Shown: positions 23,676 through 32,308 of the stretch, piece after piece
Position numbering within the stretch: position 1 is the first letter of the stretch
Layout of the letters: each line of letters starts with the position of its first letter
Assembly: GCA_018712545.1 (NCBI GenBank)
Contig: DVGV01000015.1
Span: 1 to 43,680, forward strand
Reading direction: 5' to 3'
Length of the DNA stretch: 43,680 bases
Source: Candidatus Coprenecus merdigallinarum
GTDB lineage: Bacteria > Bacteroidota > Bacteroidia > Bacteroidales > UBA932
Notes under the pieces: generated by a model
Seen by the model: only the letters and a program-made list of their open reading frames with translations
Databases searched by the model: none
Told to the model about the DNA's origin: nothing
Position numbers and translations under genes: made by a program

Positions 23676-24944
23676 ATGTACGCCCTGGCCGACTGCAACA
23701 ACTTCTTCGTCAGCTGCGAGCGGGTCTTCCGGCCCGACCTCGAGGGCAGGCCCGTAGTCGTACTCTCCAACAACGACGGCTGCGCAATAGCCCGCTCCAA
23801 CGAGGCCAAGCGCCTCGGCATCAAGATGGGCCAGCCGATGTTCGAGTTCCGCCCCCTCATAGAGTCCGGAGCCGTCACCGTATTTTCCTCCAACTTTGCC
23901 CTCTACGGCGACATGTCCCGCCGCGTCCAGCAGACCCTCTCCCGCTTCGCCCCGGCCATCGAGGTCTACTCCATAGACGAGTCCTTCATCGACCTGACCG
24001 GCCTGAGTCCGGACACAGACTTCGACCTCTGGGCCAAGACCGTATCAAGGGAATGCCGCCGCTGCACCGGAATCCCCGTAAGTGTAGGCGTCTCCCCCAC
24101 CAAGACCCTGGCGAAGATAGCCTCGAAGCTCTGCAAGCAGTACCCGGCCACAAGAGGCGGATGCTGTATGCACCGGCAGCAGGATGTGGAGAAGGTCCTG
24201 AAAAAATTCCCGATAGAGGACATCTGGGGCATCGGCCGCCGCTACACCAAGCGGTTCAAGGGCTATTTCGGGATGAGCACCGCCTGGGACTTCTACACCC
24301 GGGACGAGTCCTGGGTCAATGCCGAGATGGGCATCGGAGGGTTGAGGACATGGCAGGAGCTCCACGGTATCCCCTGCATCAGCTTCGAGGACACCGCCCA
24401 GGCGAAAAAACAGATAATGATCTCCAGGACATTCGCCAAGGAGATTACAGACCTGGACGAACTCTCCGCCCAGGTATCCATGTTCTGCTCCATGGCCGTG
24501 GAAAAACTGCGGAAACAAGGTTCCTGCTGCGGCAATGTCACCGTATTCATCATGACCAACCGCTTCCACCGCGACAGCGCTCGCGAACAGTTCGAGAGCC
24601 GCATCGTCCAGTTCCCGACAGACACCGACAGTACGCTGGAAATCAATACCGCCGTCATGCGCACCACACGGGAAATGTACAGGGACGGATACGGCTACAA
24701 ACGGGCAGGAGTCATGCTGGGAGACATCATCCCCGCGGGCAAGGTCCAGCTCTCATTCTTCGACAGCGTGGACCGCGAGCGGCACTCCCGCCTGATGAGC
24801 GTCATGGACAGCATCAACCGGAAGGAGGGGCGCAACACCATAGGAGTGGCCTCCCAGTCCCTGGAGGGTATAAAAATGAACAGGGAGCACCTGTCTCCCT
24901 GTTATACTACTGACTGGAACGATATTATCACTGTCCGCTGCTGA
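23676..24944 (+). CDS. umuC: Y-family DNA polymerase V catalytic subunit UmuC
   Basis: A 422-residue Y-family polymerase. MYALADCNNFFVSCERVF holds the first metal Asp and the aromatic steric-gate region. VVVLSNNDGCAIARSNEAK, EVYSIDESFIDL (two catalytic acids) and VGVSPTKTLAKIA follow. The little-finger region and C-terminus are full length, with QLSFFD-like SFFDSVDRE near the end, similar to a beta-clamp motif. It is encoded 5 bp after umuD. Its 3' end overlaps the convergent lipoprotein gene by 17 bp, so no terminator separates them. Confidence 0.96.
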   Translation: MYALADCNNFFVSCERVFRPDLEGRPVVVLSNNDGCAIARSNEAKRLGIKMGQPMFEFRPLIESGAVTVFSSNFALYGDMSRRVQQTLSRFAPAIEVYSIDESFIDLTGLSPDTDFDLWAKTVSRECRRCTGIPVSVGVSPTKTLAKIASKLCKQYPATRGGCCMHRQQDVEKVLKKFPIEDIWGIGRRYTKRFKGYFGMSTAWDFYTRDESWVNAEMGIGGLRTWQELHGIPCISFEDTAQAKKQIMISRTFAKEITDLDELSAQVSMFCSMAVEKLRKQGSCCGNVTVFIMTNRFHRDSAREQFESRIVQFPTDTDSTLEINTAVMRTTREMYRDGYGYKRAGVMLGDIIPAGKVQLSFFDSVDRERHSRLMSVMDSINRKEGRNTIGVASQSLEGIKMNREHLSPCYTTDWNDIITVRC

Positions 24945-25392
24945 CCCACGAGTCCTCAATTCTGTCCGTAGGATAGGAGGAACCCCGGAACGAGAGGTAG
25001 AACCTCATATTATGGAAAGTCATCCTGCAGACGACGCTGTCTCCCGTCTCCTCCTCAAACAAATGGAAGGTAACTTCGCCATAATCCACATCCTGCGGCA
25101 AAGAGGACGGCGTCCGCTGATATATGTAGGTTCCGGAATAAAACAACGTATCGGACGGACTTGAGAACACCATATCGGCATCACCTTCTTCCGTAAATGA
25201 ACCGTCCTCCCGGACATCCGTCATCATCGCTATGTCATCGAATACGATATCAATCCTCTCTTCCCTGGCCTGGTTGGTCCCGACCCATGCGGTACCGACC
25301 AGCGTATCCGGAGGACCGTCACCTCTCCATGCCCTGTCACATGAGACGGACAGGAGCAGGAAAAGTATTGCTGCTGTTCTCGGACGTAACAT
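24928..25392 (-). CDS. Hypothetical small lipoprotein
   Basis: A 154-residue protein with a signal peptide ending in the lipobox LLSVSC, so it should be anchored in an envelope membrane facing the periplasm or outside. The mature part is beta-rich and alternates hydrophobic and polar residues (LVGTAWVGTN, RIDIVFDD, DTLFYSGTYIYQR, YGEVTFHLFEE), suggesting a lipocalin-like or small beta-barrel fold; I do not recognise the family. It starts directly after the rny stop with no gap, so it is the distal gene of the rny transcript. The C-terminus overlaps umuC by 17 bp on the opposite strand. Confidence 0.75.
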   Translation of the reverse strand: MLRPRTAAILFLLLSVSCDRAWRGDGPPDTLVGTAWVGTNQAREERIDIVFDDIAMMTDVREDGSFTEEGDADMVFSSPSDTLFYSGTYIYQRTPSSLPQDVDYGEVTFHLFEEETGDSVVCRMTFHNMRFYLSFRGSSYPTDRIEDSWVSSGQ

Positions 25393-26937
25393 TTATTTTG
25401 CAAAAGCTACCGAACGGGTCTCGCGGATAACGGTAATCTTGACCTGTCCGGGATAAACCATCTCGTTCTGAATCTTGCGGGCTATCTCGTTGGAGAGTTT
25501 CTCCGACTCGACATCTGACACCTGGTCAGCTCCCACAATCACCCTAAGCTCGCGACCGGCCTGGATGGCATATGTCTTGGTCACGCCGGGATAGGAAAGC
25601 GCGATAGCCTCCATATCCTTGAGTCTCTTGATATAGGACTCGATGACCTCGCGGCGTGCACCAGGACGGGCGCCTGATATAGCGTCACCGACCAGCACTA
25701 TAGGGGAGATGAGCGAGAGCATCTCCACCTCCTCGTGATGGGCTCCGATGGCGTTGCATACCTCGGGCTTCTCCTTGTACTTCTCCGCCAGCTTCATGCC
25801 CAGGATAGCATGAGGCAGTTCGGAATCCTCCTCCGACACCTTTCCGATATCGTGGAGCAGACCGGCACGTTTGGCCAGCTTGGGATTCAGTCCGAGCTCT
25901 GCGGCCATTGTGGCGCAGATATTAGCCACTTCACGGGAGTGCTGGAGAAGGTTCTGGCCATAGGATGAACGGTATTTCATCCTGCCGACCAGCTTGACAA
26001 GCTCTGCGTGCAGACCGTGAATTCCAAGGTCGATACAAGTCCTCTTTCCTGTCTCCATAATCTCGTCGTCAAGCTGCTTGCGCACCTTTTCGACGACTTC
26101 CTCGATGCGGGCCGGATGGATACGGCCGTCTGTCACCAGCTGATGGAGGGCCAGACGGGCGACCTCCCTGCGTACGGGATCGAATGCCGAGAGCAGAATA
26201 GCCTCGGGTGTGTCGTCCACGACTATCTCGACCCCTGTCGCGGCCTCAAGAGCACGGATGTTGCGGCCCTCACGTCCGATGATACGGCCCTTCATCTCGT
26301 CGTTCTCGATATTGAACACCGTTACGGCGTTCTCAATAGCCGTCTCGGGAGCCACGCGCTGAATCGTATTGATCACAACCCTCTTGGCCTCCTTGCTGGC
26401 GTTCATACGGGCCTCGTCCATAACATCGTTGATATAGGACATGGCCTGGGTCTTGGCCTCCTCCTTCATCGTCTCCACAAGCATGTCACGGGCCTCTGCC
26501 GCTGATATGCCGGCCAGGCTCTCAATCTTCTCGACCGCCTCCTTGTGGAGCCTGTCGTACTCCTCGGACTTACGGTTCACCACTTCCATCTGGGCTTTCA
26601 GATTCTCGCGGACACCCTCCGCCTCCGACTGTCTGCGCTGCAGGTCAGAAAGCTGCTGCTTGAGCTGCATCTCTCTCTGTTTCAGCTTGTTCTCAGTCTG
26701 TTGAATCTGTGCATTCTTTTCGTTGATGTAACGCTCATGCTCGCCCTTGAGCTGGAGGAACTTTTCCTTTGCCTGAAAGATTTTCTCTTTCTTGATGTTC
26801 TCTCCCTCAATCTCGGCATCGCGTATAATCTTGTCCGCCTGCTTCCTGCGGGCCATGTTCACGACCACCAGGGTCACGACTGCAGCTGCAGCGGCCACTA
26901 CAATCAATAAAATAATTACTAGGGTAATGTTCATCAT
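25393..26937 (-). CDS. rny: Ribonuclease Y
   Basis: Membrane-anchored endoribonuclease that starts mRNA decay. The 514-residue protein has the standard layout: an N-terminal transmembrane helix ([20 protein letters not shown]), a long charged coiled coil (about residues 30-200), a KH domain containing [20 protein letters not shown], and an HD domain with [14 protein letters not shown]. The C-terminal [22 protein letters not shown] matches the family end. Starts at either of two adjacent ATGs. Upstream are a 6S RNA candidate and zapA; the lipoprotein gene follows without a gap. No promoter box was found in the short upstream stretch, so it could be read from the 6S or zapA promoter. Confidence 0.97.
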   Translation of the reverse strand: MMNITLVIILLIVVAAAAAVVTLVVVNMARRKQADKIIRDAEIEGENIKKEKIFQAKEKFLQLKGEHERYINEKNAQIQQTENKLKQREMQLKQQLSDLQRRQSEAEGVRENLKAQMEVVNRKSEEYDRLHKEAVEKIESLAGISAAEARDMLVETMKEEAKTQAMSYINDVMDEARMNASKEAKRVVINTIQRVAPETAIENAVTVFNIENDEMKGRIIGREGRNIRALEAATGVEIVVDDTPEAILLSAFDPVRREVARLALHQLVTDGRIHPARIEEVVEKVRKQLDDEIMETGKRTCIDLGIHGLHAELVKLVGRMKYRSSYGQNLLQHSREVANICATMAAELGLNPKLAKRAGLLHDIGKVSEEDSELPHAILGMKLAEKYKEKPEVCNAIGAHHEEVEMLSLISPIVLVGDAISGARPGARREVIESYIKRLKDMEAIALSYPGVTKTYAIQAGRELRVIVGADQVSDVESEKLSNEIARKIQNEMVYPGQVKITVIRETRSVAFAK

Positions 26938-27004
26938 ATCGTGTCTTATATATTGAGTTAAAATTTTCTCATCAATATAAAGAACTACAACACGAAGATA
27001 AGAA

Positions 27005-27199
27005 AATAGAAAAAAGCCGTTAGAACACTGTTTATCAGAAAAACCTGAAAAATTAGGATTTGAGCTCCGATTGCGGACTCAGACTTCCAACGTCCGGTAA
27101 AACCGAATCCCCTTGCGGGTCACCCAGGCCTGCCTTCATCCATCGAGTTGGCTCAGTATTGTTAATAATGTTGATTTTCGCAAAGAGCGATCTAACGGC
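27005..27199 (-). ncRNA. ssrS: 6S RNA (SsrS) candidate
   Basis: In the 273-bp gap between zapA and rny, GCCGTTAGA at the 5' end (minus strand, 27199-27191) is perfectly complementary to TCTAACGGC at the 3' end (27024-27016), directly followed by six T. The RNA would be about 185-190 nt with one long closing stem and a U-tail. Its inside has partly paired segments around a central bulge (GGCCTGGGTGACCCGC ... GTCTGAGTCCGCAATCGG). Size, closing stem and position next to zapA fit 6S RNA, the global RNA polymerase inhibitor, which neighbours zapA in many bacteria. No coding frame is credible here. A covariance-model search would confirm it. Confidence 0.75.
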
Positions 27200-27210
27200 T
27201 GGCTTCCTCG

Positions 27211-27519
27211 TTATATTGCATCACTTTCAAGGTACTCGTCCAACTGCTTGTCCAGCTGCTGAATATCTTTTATCATCCTGCCCGGCACATCCTCCATCCT
27301 CGCTTTCTCAAGCAGCACCGCAAACTGAATCAGTACTACCGTGAGAGCCTCCTGGTTATCCCTGAGGCTGTGCCTCTGCTTGAGTTCTGCGAGCTTGTCG
27401 GAGATGTTCCTCACGGCATTCCGCATCATACTTTCCTCTTCCGGATACAGTCTGTATGCCAGTTTCCGGTCCAGTATCGTAAAGTTGCACAAATACTTTC
27501 CGTCGTCCATATCAGTCAT
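27211..27519 (-). CDS. zapA: Cell division protein ZapA
   Basis: A 102-residue ZapA, which binds FtsZ and helps align the Z-ring. NFTILDRKLAYRLYPEEESMM at 27424-27486 is the N-terminal globular domain with the typical I-x-x-R-x-Y-x-L pattern. The rest (ISDKLAELKQRHSLRDNQEALTVV and LEKARMEDV) is the long dimerising helix. The start overlaps the end of the preceding coiled-coil gene by 8 bp, so the two are translationally coupled and transcribed from the promoter at 27847. The 6S RNA candidate follows directly downstream. Confidence 0.92.
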   Translation of the reverse strand: MTDMDDGKYLCNFTILDRKLAYRLYPEEESMMRNAVRNISDKLAELKQRHSLRDNQEALTVVLIQFAVLLEKARMEDVPGRMIKDIQQLDKQLDEYLESDAI

Positions 27520-27826
27520 TCAGCAATGAAATACATTTGTCTATCTCCCGCACGAGTCTTCCTATATTCTGCTTGGCTTCCTTTATGTCCGTGGCCGAGG
27601 CGGCAAACGCACCGGCCACCTGAAGTTTATCTATCTTCTGTTCTAATTCTTTAATTTTGTTATTACTGTTATCCAAATTCTCCCTGCAGGCCCTTATCTC
27701 AGCATCTCTCTGCCCAAGAGCATCCTCCAGTTCCCTGTTGCGGGCGAGTACTGTCTCATACCTGGATATAAGCAGCTCTATTTTCTTCTTGTGAGCGTCG
27801 AGTACTATTTTGTAACTTTCGTCCAT
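27512..27826 (-). CDS. Coiled-coil protein upstream of zapA, possible ZapB-like partner
   Basis: A 104-residue protein that is almost entirely coiled coil: heptads run from YKIVLDAHKKKIELLISRYE through RELEDALGQRDAEIRACRE to KIKELEQKIDKLQ, with a short Ala-rich break and a final helix. No enzyme motif or membrane segment. It is coupled to zapA by an 8-bp overlap. By position it may be a division-ring cross-linking factor analogous to ZapB, but homology is not shown. I chose ATG 27826 rather than 27868 because the TAACTTTG promoter box lies between them, leaving a leader of about 15 nt. Confidence 0.82.
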   Translation of the reverse strand: MDESYKIVLDAHKKKIELLISRYETVLARNRELEDALGQRDAEIRACRENLDNSNNKIKELEQKIDKLQVAGAFAASATDIKEAKQNIGRLVREIDKCISLLND

Positions 27827-27846
27827 AATAAAGTCTACAGGAGCCA

Positions 27847-27854
27847 CAAAGTTA
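27847..27854 (-). promoter_or_regulatory. Promoter box of the coiled-coil gene and zapA
   Basis: Minus strand TAACTTTG, a full TAnnTTTG match. It lies between the stop of the nucleotidase gene (27861) and the chosen start at 27826. Confidence 0.65.
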
Positions 27855-27860
27855 CAAAAA

Positions 27861-29477
27861 TTATTCAATAAAACGCCAGTAACCTGTCTTTTTCGCTGAC
27901 GCTATTTTAGCAGGATTGATATCTCCCTGTTCCTCAATAAATTCGCACAACATCACACGTATCTCGGGATATATCTCCAGTACCCTCGAACTCATCTTCT
28001 CACGGTCCAGGCCTGCCTCGGCCAGCAGTCCGCCCGCTCCGCTGGCCCTGTAGGAAGTCATGGCCACACGGTATTTGCGGGATGCATCAAACGGAGTTCC
28101 GTCCCACATGGAGACGATCCTCACGCGGCTTCCCTTCTCCTTCGAGGGATCCACGGTGTATATCAGGCCTCCGGCCGTATCATAGTTGTAGAGATAGTCC
28201 GATCCGGTGATACGCTTGTCATAGGCACCCTCCAGATAGTCCTGCACCTCCCTGCCCGTCATTTCCACGACATAAAGCAGGTTCTCGAAGCGATAGAGGG
28301 TAAACAGGTCATTGTACCTGAGGTCTCCGGCAGGCATTATGCCCTCGGACACCAGCGGTGCCGTGAACGATATCTCGACTCCGGGACATGAAAGCTGCAC
28401 ATAGTGGATCAGAGCCAGGTAGTCGGAACGGCGGTCCTTCCTGTAGCTCATGTCGAGAGGCGCTGTCAGCCGGCCGATCACCCTGTTGGAGAAACCGTAG
28501 ACTGCCTGCCAGTCCTCTCCGAACTCATCCATGTAGCGCCCGGAAGGCTTAAGATGCGACACATCGGCTACGGACGGGGTGATGTCCAGGGACACCAGCC
28601 TGTTTCCCCTCTTAACTGCCGAGATACTGAGCCTGGAGACACCTCTGGCCTTGGAACCGGACTCTACCACGCTGACGCTGTCCCCGTCTGCGCCCATCAC
28701 CTTGGTCGCCAGGCTCCTGTGGTCGTGAGAGGAGATTACCGCATCTATGCCGGGGACATGGGCCGCAAGATACAGCGCATTGTTCTCAATAGACGGCACA
28801 TCCACTTCTCCCAGTCCGCAGTGCACGGCCAGAATCACAGCATCAGGCTTCTCCAGCCGCCTTACTTCCCTTACCAGCGATGCCGCCATTGAGTCCACCG
28901 GCACGAAATCCATACCTTCATACTTGTCGGGAGATATCCACGACTTCACATTGGGATTGGTAAAGCCGATGACCGCCACACGCAGTCCGTCCCGTTCCAT
29001 CACCGCATAACGGTCGAAATAGGCCTTACCGTCCTCCGTTCTCACCGCATTGGCCGCCAGATAGGGACAGTCCAGCCCGTCCCGGAGGCGGTCATATACC
29101 GGATGTCCCGCCTCCAGGTCGTGATTGCCCACCACCACCGCGTCGTAGTCCATGAAATTGAACACGCGGCTCAGGAGATGATCCTCTCCCGTGGAGTCCA
29201 CATAGTTGAAATAATAGGTCGCGTTGTCTCCCTGCAGATGGTCTCCGCAGTCGATCAGGATCACGCGGTCCTCTCCTTCTGCGGAGCGGAGACTGTCCAT
29301 GTATGCGCATACCGAGGCCAGCGAGGCACGATGGCTCACGTCTTCGGTATAGCCTCTGGGGAATAACGCCCCATGAGTGTCATTCGTAGCCGCCAGTTCC
29401 ACCCTCACTGTCCTCTCGCTGCAGGAGCAGGACAGCAGGGCCGAGACGGCCAGTAATGTAAAAATGTTCCGTATCAT
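27861..29477 (-). CDS. Bifunctional metallophosphatase/5'-nucleotidase lipoprotein
   Basis: A 538-residue exported enzyme of the UshA/CpdB family that removes phosphate from nucleotides or cyclic nucleotides in the periplasm or at the surface. A signal peptide with a lipobox-like ALLSCSC ends near residue 19. The calcineurin-like metal motifs follow: AATNDTHGALFP (D-x-H), LIDCGDHLQGD, VVGNHDLEAG (GNHD), and VHCGLGEVD / ISSHDHRS. The C-terminal 5'-nucleotidase domain (about residues 310-520) contains the substrate-stacking region around YNYDTAGGLIYTVD. It lies 25 bp after the nitrilase gene in the same direction, so it may be the last gene of the symporter-nitrilase transcript. Confidence 0.92.
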   Translation of the reverse strand: MIRNIFTLLAVSALLSCSCSERTVRVELAATNDTHGALFPRGYTEDVSHRASLASVCAYMDSLRSAEGEDRVILIDCGDHLQGDNATYYFNYVDSTGEDHLLSRVFNFMDYDAVVVGNHDLEAGHPVYDRLRDGLDCPYLAANAVRTEDGKAYFDRYAVMERDGLRVAVIGFTNPNVKSWISPDKYEGMDFVPVDSMAASLVREVRRLEKPDAVILAVHCGLGEVDVPSIENNALYLAAHVPGIDAVISSHDHRSLATKVMGADGDSVSVVESGSKARGVSRLSISAVKRGNRLVSLDITPSVADVSHLKPSGRYMDEFGEDWQAVYGFSNRVIGRLTAPLDMSYRKDRRSDYLALIHYVQLSCPGVEISFTAPLVSEGIMPAGDLRYNDLFTLYRFENLLYVVEMTGREVQDYLEGAYDKRITGSDYLYNYDTAGGLIYTVDPSKEKGSRVRIVSMWDGTPFDASRKYRVAMTSYRASGAGGLLAEAGLDREKMSSRVLEIYPEIRVMLCEFIEEQGDINPAKIASAKKTGYWRFIE

Positions 29478-29502
29478 AATCTTCTGTTATTGTTATTATT
29501 GA

Positions 29503-30318
29503 TTATTGTCCAACTGTAAATGCGTCTGCGTCCATCCAGGCCGGGAACTTCTCCCGGAAACGGCGCAGTTCCCGTATATCAAGGCCCGCACGCAGGAACC
29601 CTCCTTCAGCTCCGGTCACGCCGTCTGAGTGGAAATTCCCCACGGAACGGCCCTTGAAGTCTACTATCAGCGACCCTCCGCTGTAACTGTTCTCCGGACT
29701 ATCCCCCACCCTGTTGCAGAACACCGTCCAGGACTGGTTCTCCACCGCCCTGGCGTACGTCAGGATAGAGGCCGCGTCCATGCGCCGGGCAGGCCAGGAC
29801 GCCACGTTGAGCAGGATGTCGTAGTCATGTTCCGGGGTACGGCGGCTCCATACAGGAAAACGCAGGTCATAGCAGACATTGAGTTCTATCCTCCATCCGA
29901 GAAAATCTACCGTCCTGCGGACAGCGCCCGGGGTGAACACATCATTCTCCCCGCTCATCCTGAACAGGTGGCGCTTGTCATAATGCTCCGTCCTGCCGTC
30001 CGGGCAGACGAAGTACATGCGGTTGAATACCTTTCCGCCCTCTGCCGTAGGGACGGATCCGGTCACCGCCGCTCCCGAGGAAGCCGCCAGCTTTCTCATC
30101 CATCTCAGTGACGGCCCGTCCACGGTCTCGGCGAGGGATGTGTCGGATGTGAAGCCGGTGGCGAAGAATTCCGGCAGGACCATCAGGTCGGGACGTTCCT
30201 CTTCCCGGCACTGCTCCAGATAGCCGCCGATAAAGACGTCCAGGCGCCTGAGATTCTCGGCAGGAGCCTCCCAGACCACACCGCACTGACACACCGCCAA
30301 ATTCAGGATATCCTTCAT
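29503..30318 (-). CDS. Nitrilase superfamily amidohydrolase, YafV/omega-amidase type
   Basis: A 271-residue carbon-nitrogen hydrolase. The Glu-Lys-Cys catalytic triad is visible in LPEFFATGF, HYDKRHLFRM and LNVCYDLRFPVWSR. The CYDLRFPV and KRHLFRMSGE patterns are those of the omega-amidase branch (YafV/Nit2), which hydrolyses 2-oxoglutaramate or 2-oxosuccinamate and may repair deaminated glutathione. The start overlaps the symporter stop by 4 bp, so the gene is translationally coupled to a dicarboxylate/amino-acid carrier, consistent with use of glutamate/aspartate-family substrates. Substrate is inferred from family. Confidence 0.9.
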   Translation of the reverse strand: MKDILNLAVCQCGVVWEAPAENLRRLDVFIGGYLEQCREEERPDLMVLPEFFATGFTSDTSLAETVDGPSLRWMRKLAASSGAAVTGSVPTAEGGKVFNRMYFVCPDGRTEHYDKRHLFRMSGENDVFTPGAVRRTVDFLGWRIELNVCYDLRFPVWSRRTPEHDYDILLNVASWPARRMDAASILTYARAVENQSWTVFCNRVGDSPENSYSGGSLIVDFKGRSVGNFHSDGVTGAEGGFLRAGLDIRELRRFREKFPAWMDADAFTVGQ

Positions 30319-31493
30319 CGTCTGAGAGCTGATTTCCTGAATATCCGGTCTACTATCAGCGCAATGGCACCGTCACCGGTGACATTGCAGGCGGTACCGA
30401 AACTGTCCATGGCGATATAAAGGGCTATCATCAGTCCCTGCATGTCCTCGTTGAAACCGAGGATAGAGCCGATGATGCCTATGGAGGCCATAATGGCTCC
30501 GCCCGGGACTCCGGGAGCGGCCACCATAGCTATTCCCAGCATGAAAATAAACTCGGAATAGAGTCCGGGATCCGTCGGCATCCCAGTCATGAAAGCAATG
30601 GCGAAGGCACATGCCACTATCTTCAGGGTACTGCCGGAGAGATGTATGGTCCCGCACAGAGGTATCACGAAATCAGCCACTTCGGCACGCACTCCATTTT
30701 TCTTGGCCTGAGCCAGGGTGACGGGTATTGTGGCGGCGGAGGACTGGGTGCCCAGGGCCGTCATATATGCCGGGAGCATATTCTTCAGGCAGACGAGAGG
30801 GTTCTTGCCGGCCACTGCTCCGGCTATGCAGAACTGAAGGAACAGCAGCACGATATGCATGATGAAAATGACGATTATCACTTTCAGGAAGAGACCTATG
30901 ACCATCAGCACTGTCCCCTCGGCTCCCATTTTCAGGAAAATACCGAAAATATACAGCGGCAGCAGGGGGATGATTACCTTCCGGATCACAAGCATGATCA
31001 CCTCGCGGAACTCATTGAGCACAGAGCGGAAGGCGCTGCCCCTGACAGCGGCAAGGGCCAGGCCGAGAACGAAGGACAGAATAAGAGCGGACATCACTCC
31101 GAAAAGCGGCGGCATGTCGATGACAAAATACGGCTCTATCCCCTCGGCGGCCGCAAGGGCCTCACTGGACGCAAAGGATCCGCGCTCCAGGATATGAGGA
31201 TAGGTCAGTCCGCACACCGCATAGGAGAAATATCCGGACAGCACGGTGGAGCCGTAGGCCAGCAGCGTCGTGACGCCCAGCATCCTGCCGGCACCCCGTC
31301 CCAGCTCGGCGATACCGGGGGCGACCAGACCGAGAATGAGGAGCGGTATGATGAAATTCAGAAAGTTGCCGAAAAGCGAATTGAATGTCACGAATATTCG
31401 TGTCAGCGCATCCGGGAAGAAATACGAGCAGCCGATACCGAGCAGTATGGCTATGACAATCTTCAGCAGGAGCGACATCTTGATAGGTTTCAT
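30315..31493 (-). CDS. Dicarboxylate/amino acid:cation symporter
   Basis: A 392-residue inner-membrane carrier of the DAACS (GltP/SstT) family with about eight membrane helices and two re-entrant loops. Diagnostic sites: the serine-rich loop ALGTQSSAATIPVTLAQAKK, FVIPLCGTIHLSGST (cation site), PGVPGGAIMASIGI, and DSFGTACNVTGDGAIALIVD with the Asn/Asp substrate-binding positions. Substrates would be glutamate, aspartate, serine/threonine or C4-dicarboxylates driven by Na+ or H+; sequence does not choose. The NVTGD pattern is nearer glutamate/aspartate or SstT-like members. It is first in a likely operon with the omega-amidase-like gene. A near-match -7 box TATCTTCG lies at 31518-31525. Confidence 0.92.
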   Translation of the reverse strand: MKPIKMSLLLKIVIAILLGIGCSYFFPDALTRIFVTFNSLFGNFLNFIIPLLILGLVAPGIAELGRGAGRMLGVTTLLAYGSTVLSGYFSYAVCGLTYPHILERGSFASSEALAAAEGIEPYFVIDMPPLFGVMSALILSFVLGLALAAVRGSAFRSVLNEFREVIMLVIRKVIIPLLPLYIFGIFLKMGAEGTVLMVIGLFLKVIIVIFIMHIVLLFLQFCIAGAVAGKNPLVCLKNMLPAYMTALGTQSSAATIPVTLAQAKKNGVRAEVADFVIPLCGTIHLSGSTLKIVACAFAIAFMTGMPTDPGLYSEFIFMLGIAMVAAPGVPGGAIMASIGIIGSILGFNEDMQGLMIALYIAMDSFGTACNVTGDGAIALIVDRIFRKSALRR

Positions 31494-31511
31494 ATAAGGC
31501 CGGATAGGAAT

Positions 31512-31545
31512 TTTGGCCGAAGATACTAATATTTTTTTATCTTTG
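31512..31545 (+). promoter_or_regulatory. Promoter of the mannosyltransferase-pyrC pair
   Basis: TATCTTTG at 31538-31545 matches TAnnTTTG, with TTTG at 31512-31515 as a -33 element 22 bp upstream. The ATG at 31569 is 24 bp beyond the box. It is the best full promoter in the window. Confidence 0.72.
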
Positions 31546-31568
31546 TAGGAGTGTAATCAAAATGTATC

Positions 31569-32306
31569 ATGGAACACCGGAAGATAGTAATAATCCCAAC
31601 CTACAACGAAAAGGAAAACATAGAGAAAATGATCCGCAAAGTCCGCTCCCTCGACGGCGATTTCCACATACTGGTGGTCGACGACGGCTCGCCTGACGGC
31701 ACCGGCGCTATCGTCAAGGGCCTGCAGGACGAATTCCTGGAATCGCTCTTCATCATCGAGCGATCCGGCAAACAGGGCCTGGGCACCGCCTACAAGGCCG
31801 GTTTCCGCTGGTGTCTGGACCACGGCTACGACTACATCTTCGAGATGGACGCCGACTTCTCCCACAATCCCGATGACCTCATCCGCCTCTACAACGCCTG
31901 CGCCCGGGAAGGCGCCGACCTGTCTGTCGGCTCACGCTACGTCAAGGGCATCGCCGTGCGGGACTGGCCCCTGAGCCGCATCATGATCTCCTACGGAGCC
32001 TCATTCTACGTCCGAACAGTACTGGGCATGAAGGTCTACGACTCCACCGCCGGTTTCGTCTGCTACAGCAGCAAGGTCCTCAGGACCATAGATCTGGACC
32101 GGGTGGAGATGAAAGGCTACGGCTTCCAGATCGAGATGAAATACAACGCCTGGAAGCTGGGATTCAGGATAAAGGAAGTGCCCATCATCTTCACCGACCG
32201 CAAGGAGGGCAAGTCCAAGATGAGCAGTTCCATATTCGGAGAGGCGTTCCGCGGAGTCATTGCCCTGCGTTTAAGAAAGATCACCCCTAACCCTGAGGCA
32301 GAATAA
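31569..32306 (+). CDS. Polyprenol-phosphate mannose synthase, GT2
   Basis: A 245-residue glycosyltransferase family 2 protein of the Dpm1 branch, which transfers mannose (or a related hexose) from GDP-mannose to a polyprenol phosphate on the cytoplasmic face of the membrane. It begins IIPTYNEKENIEKMIRKV. The DDGSPDGTG and MDADFSHNPDDL (DxD metal site) motifs are present, and later GSRYVKGIAVRDWPLSR and KEVPIIFTDRKEGKSKMS, which are typical of DPM synthases. No C-terminal membrane helices, so it is the soluble type. It lies 2 bp before pyrC. The product probably serves protein O-glycosylation or envelope glycan synthesis. Confidence 0.93.
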   Translation: MEHRKIVIIPTYNEKENIEKMIRKVRSLDGDFHILVVDDGSPDGTGAIVKGLQDEFLESLFIIERSGKQGLGTAYKAGFRWCLDHGYDYIFEMDADFSHNPDDLIRLYNACAREGADLSVGSRYVKGIAVRDWPLSRIMISYGASFYVRTVLGMKVYDSTAGFVCYSSKVLRTIDLDRVEMKGYGFQIEMKYNAWKLGFRIKEVPIIFTDRKEGKSKMSSSIFGEAFRGVIALRLRKITPNPEAE

Positions 32307-32308
32307 CA

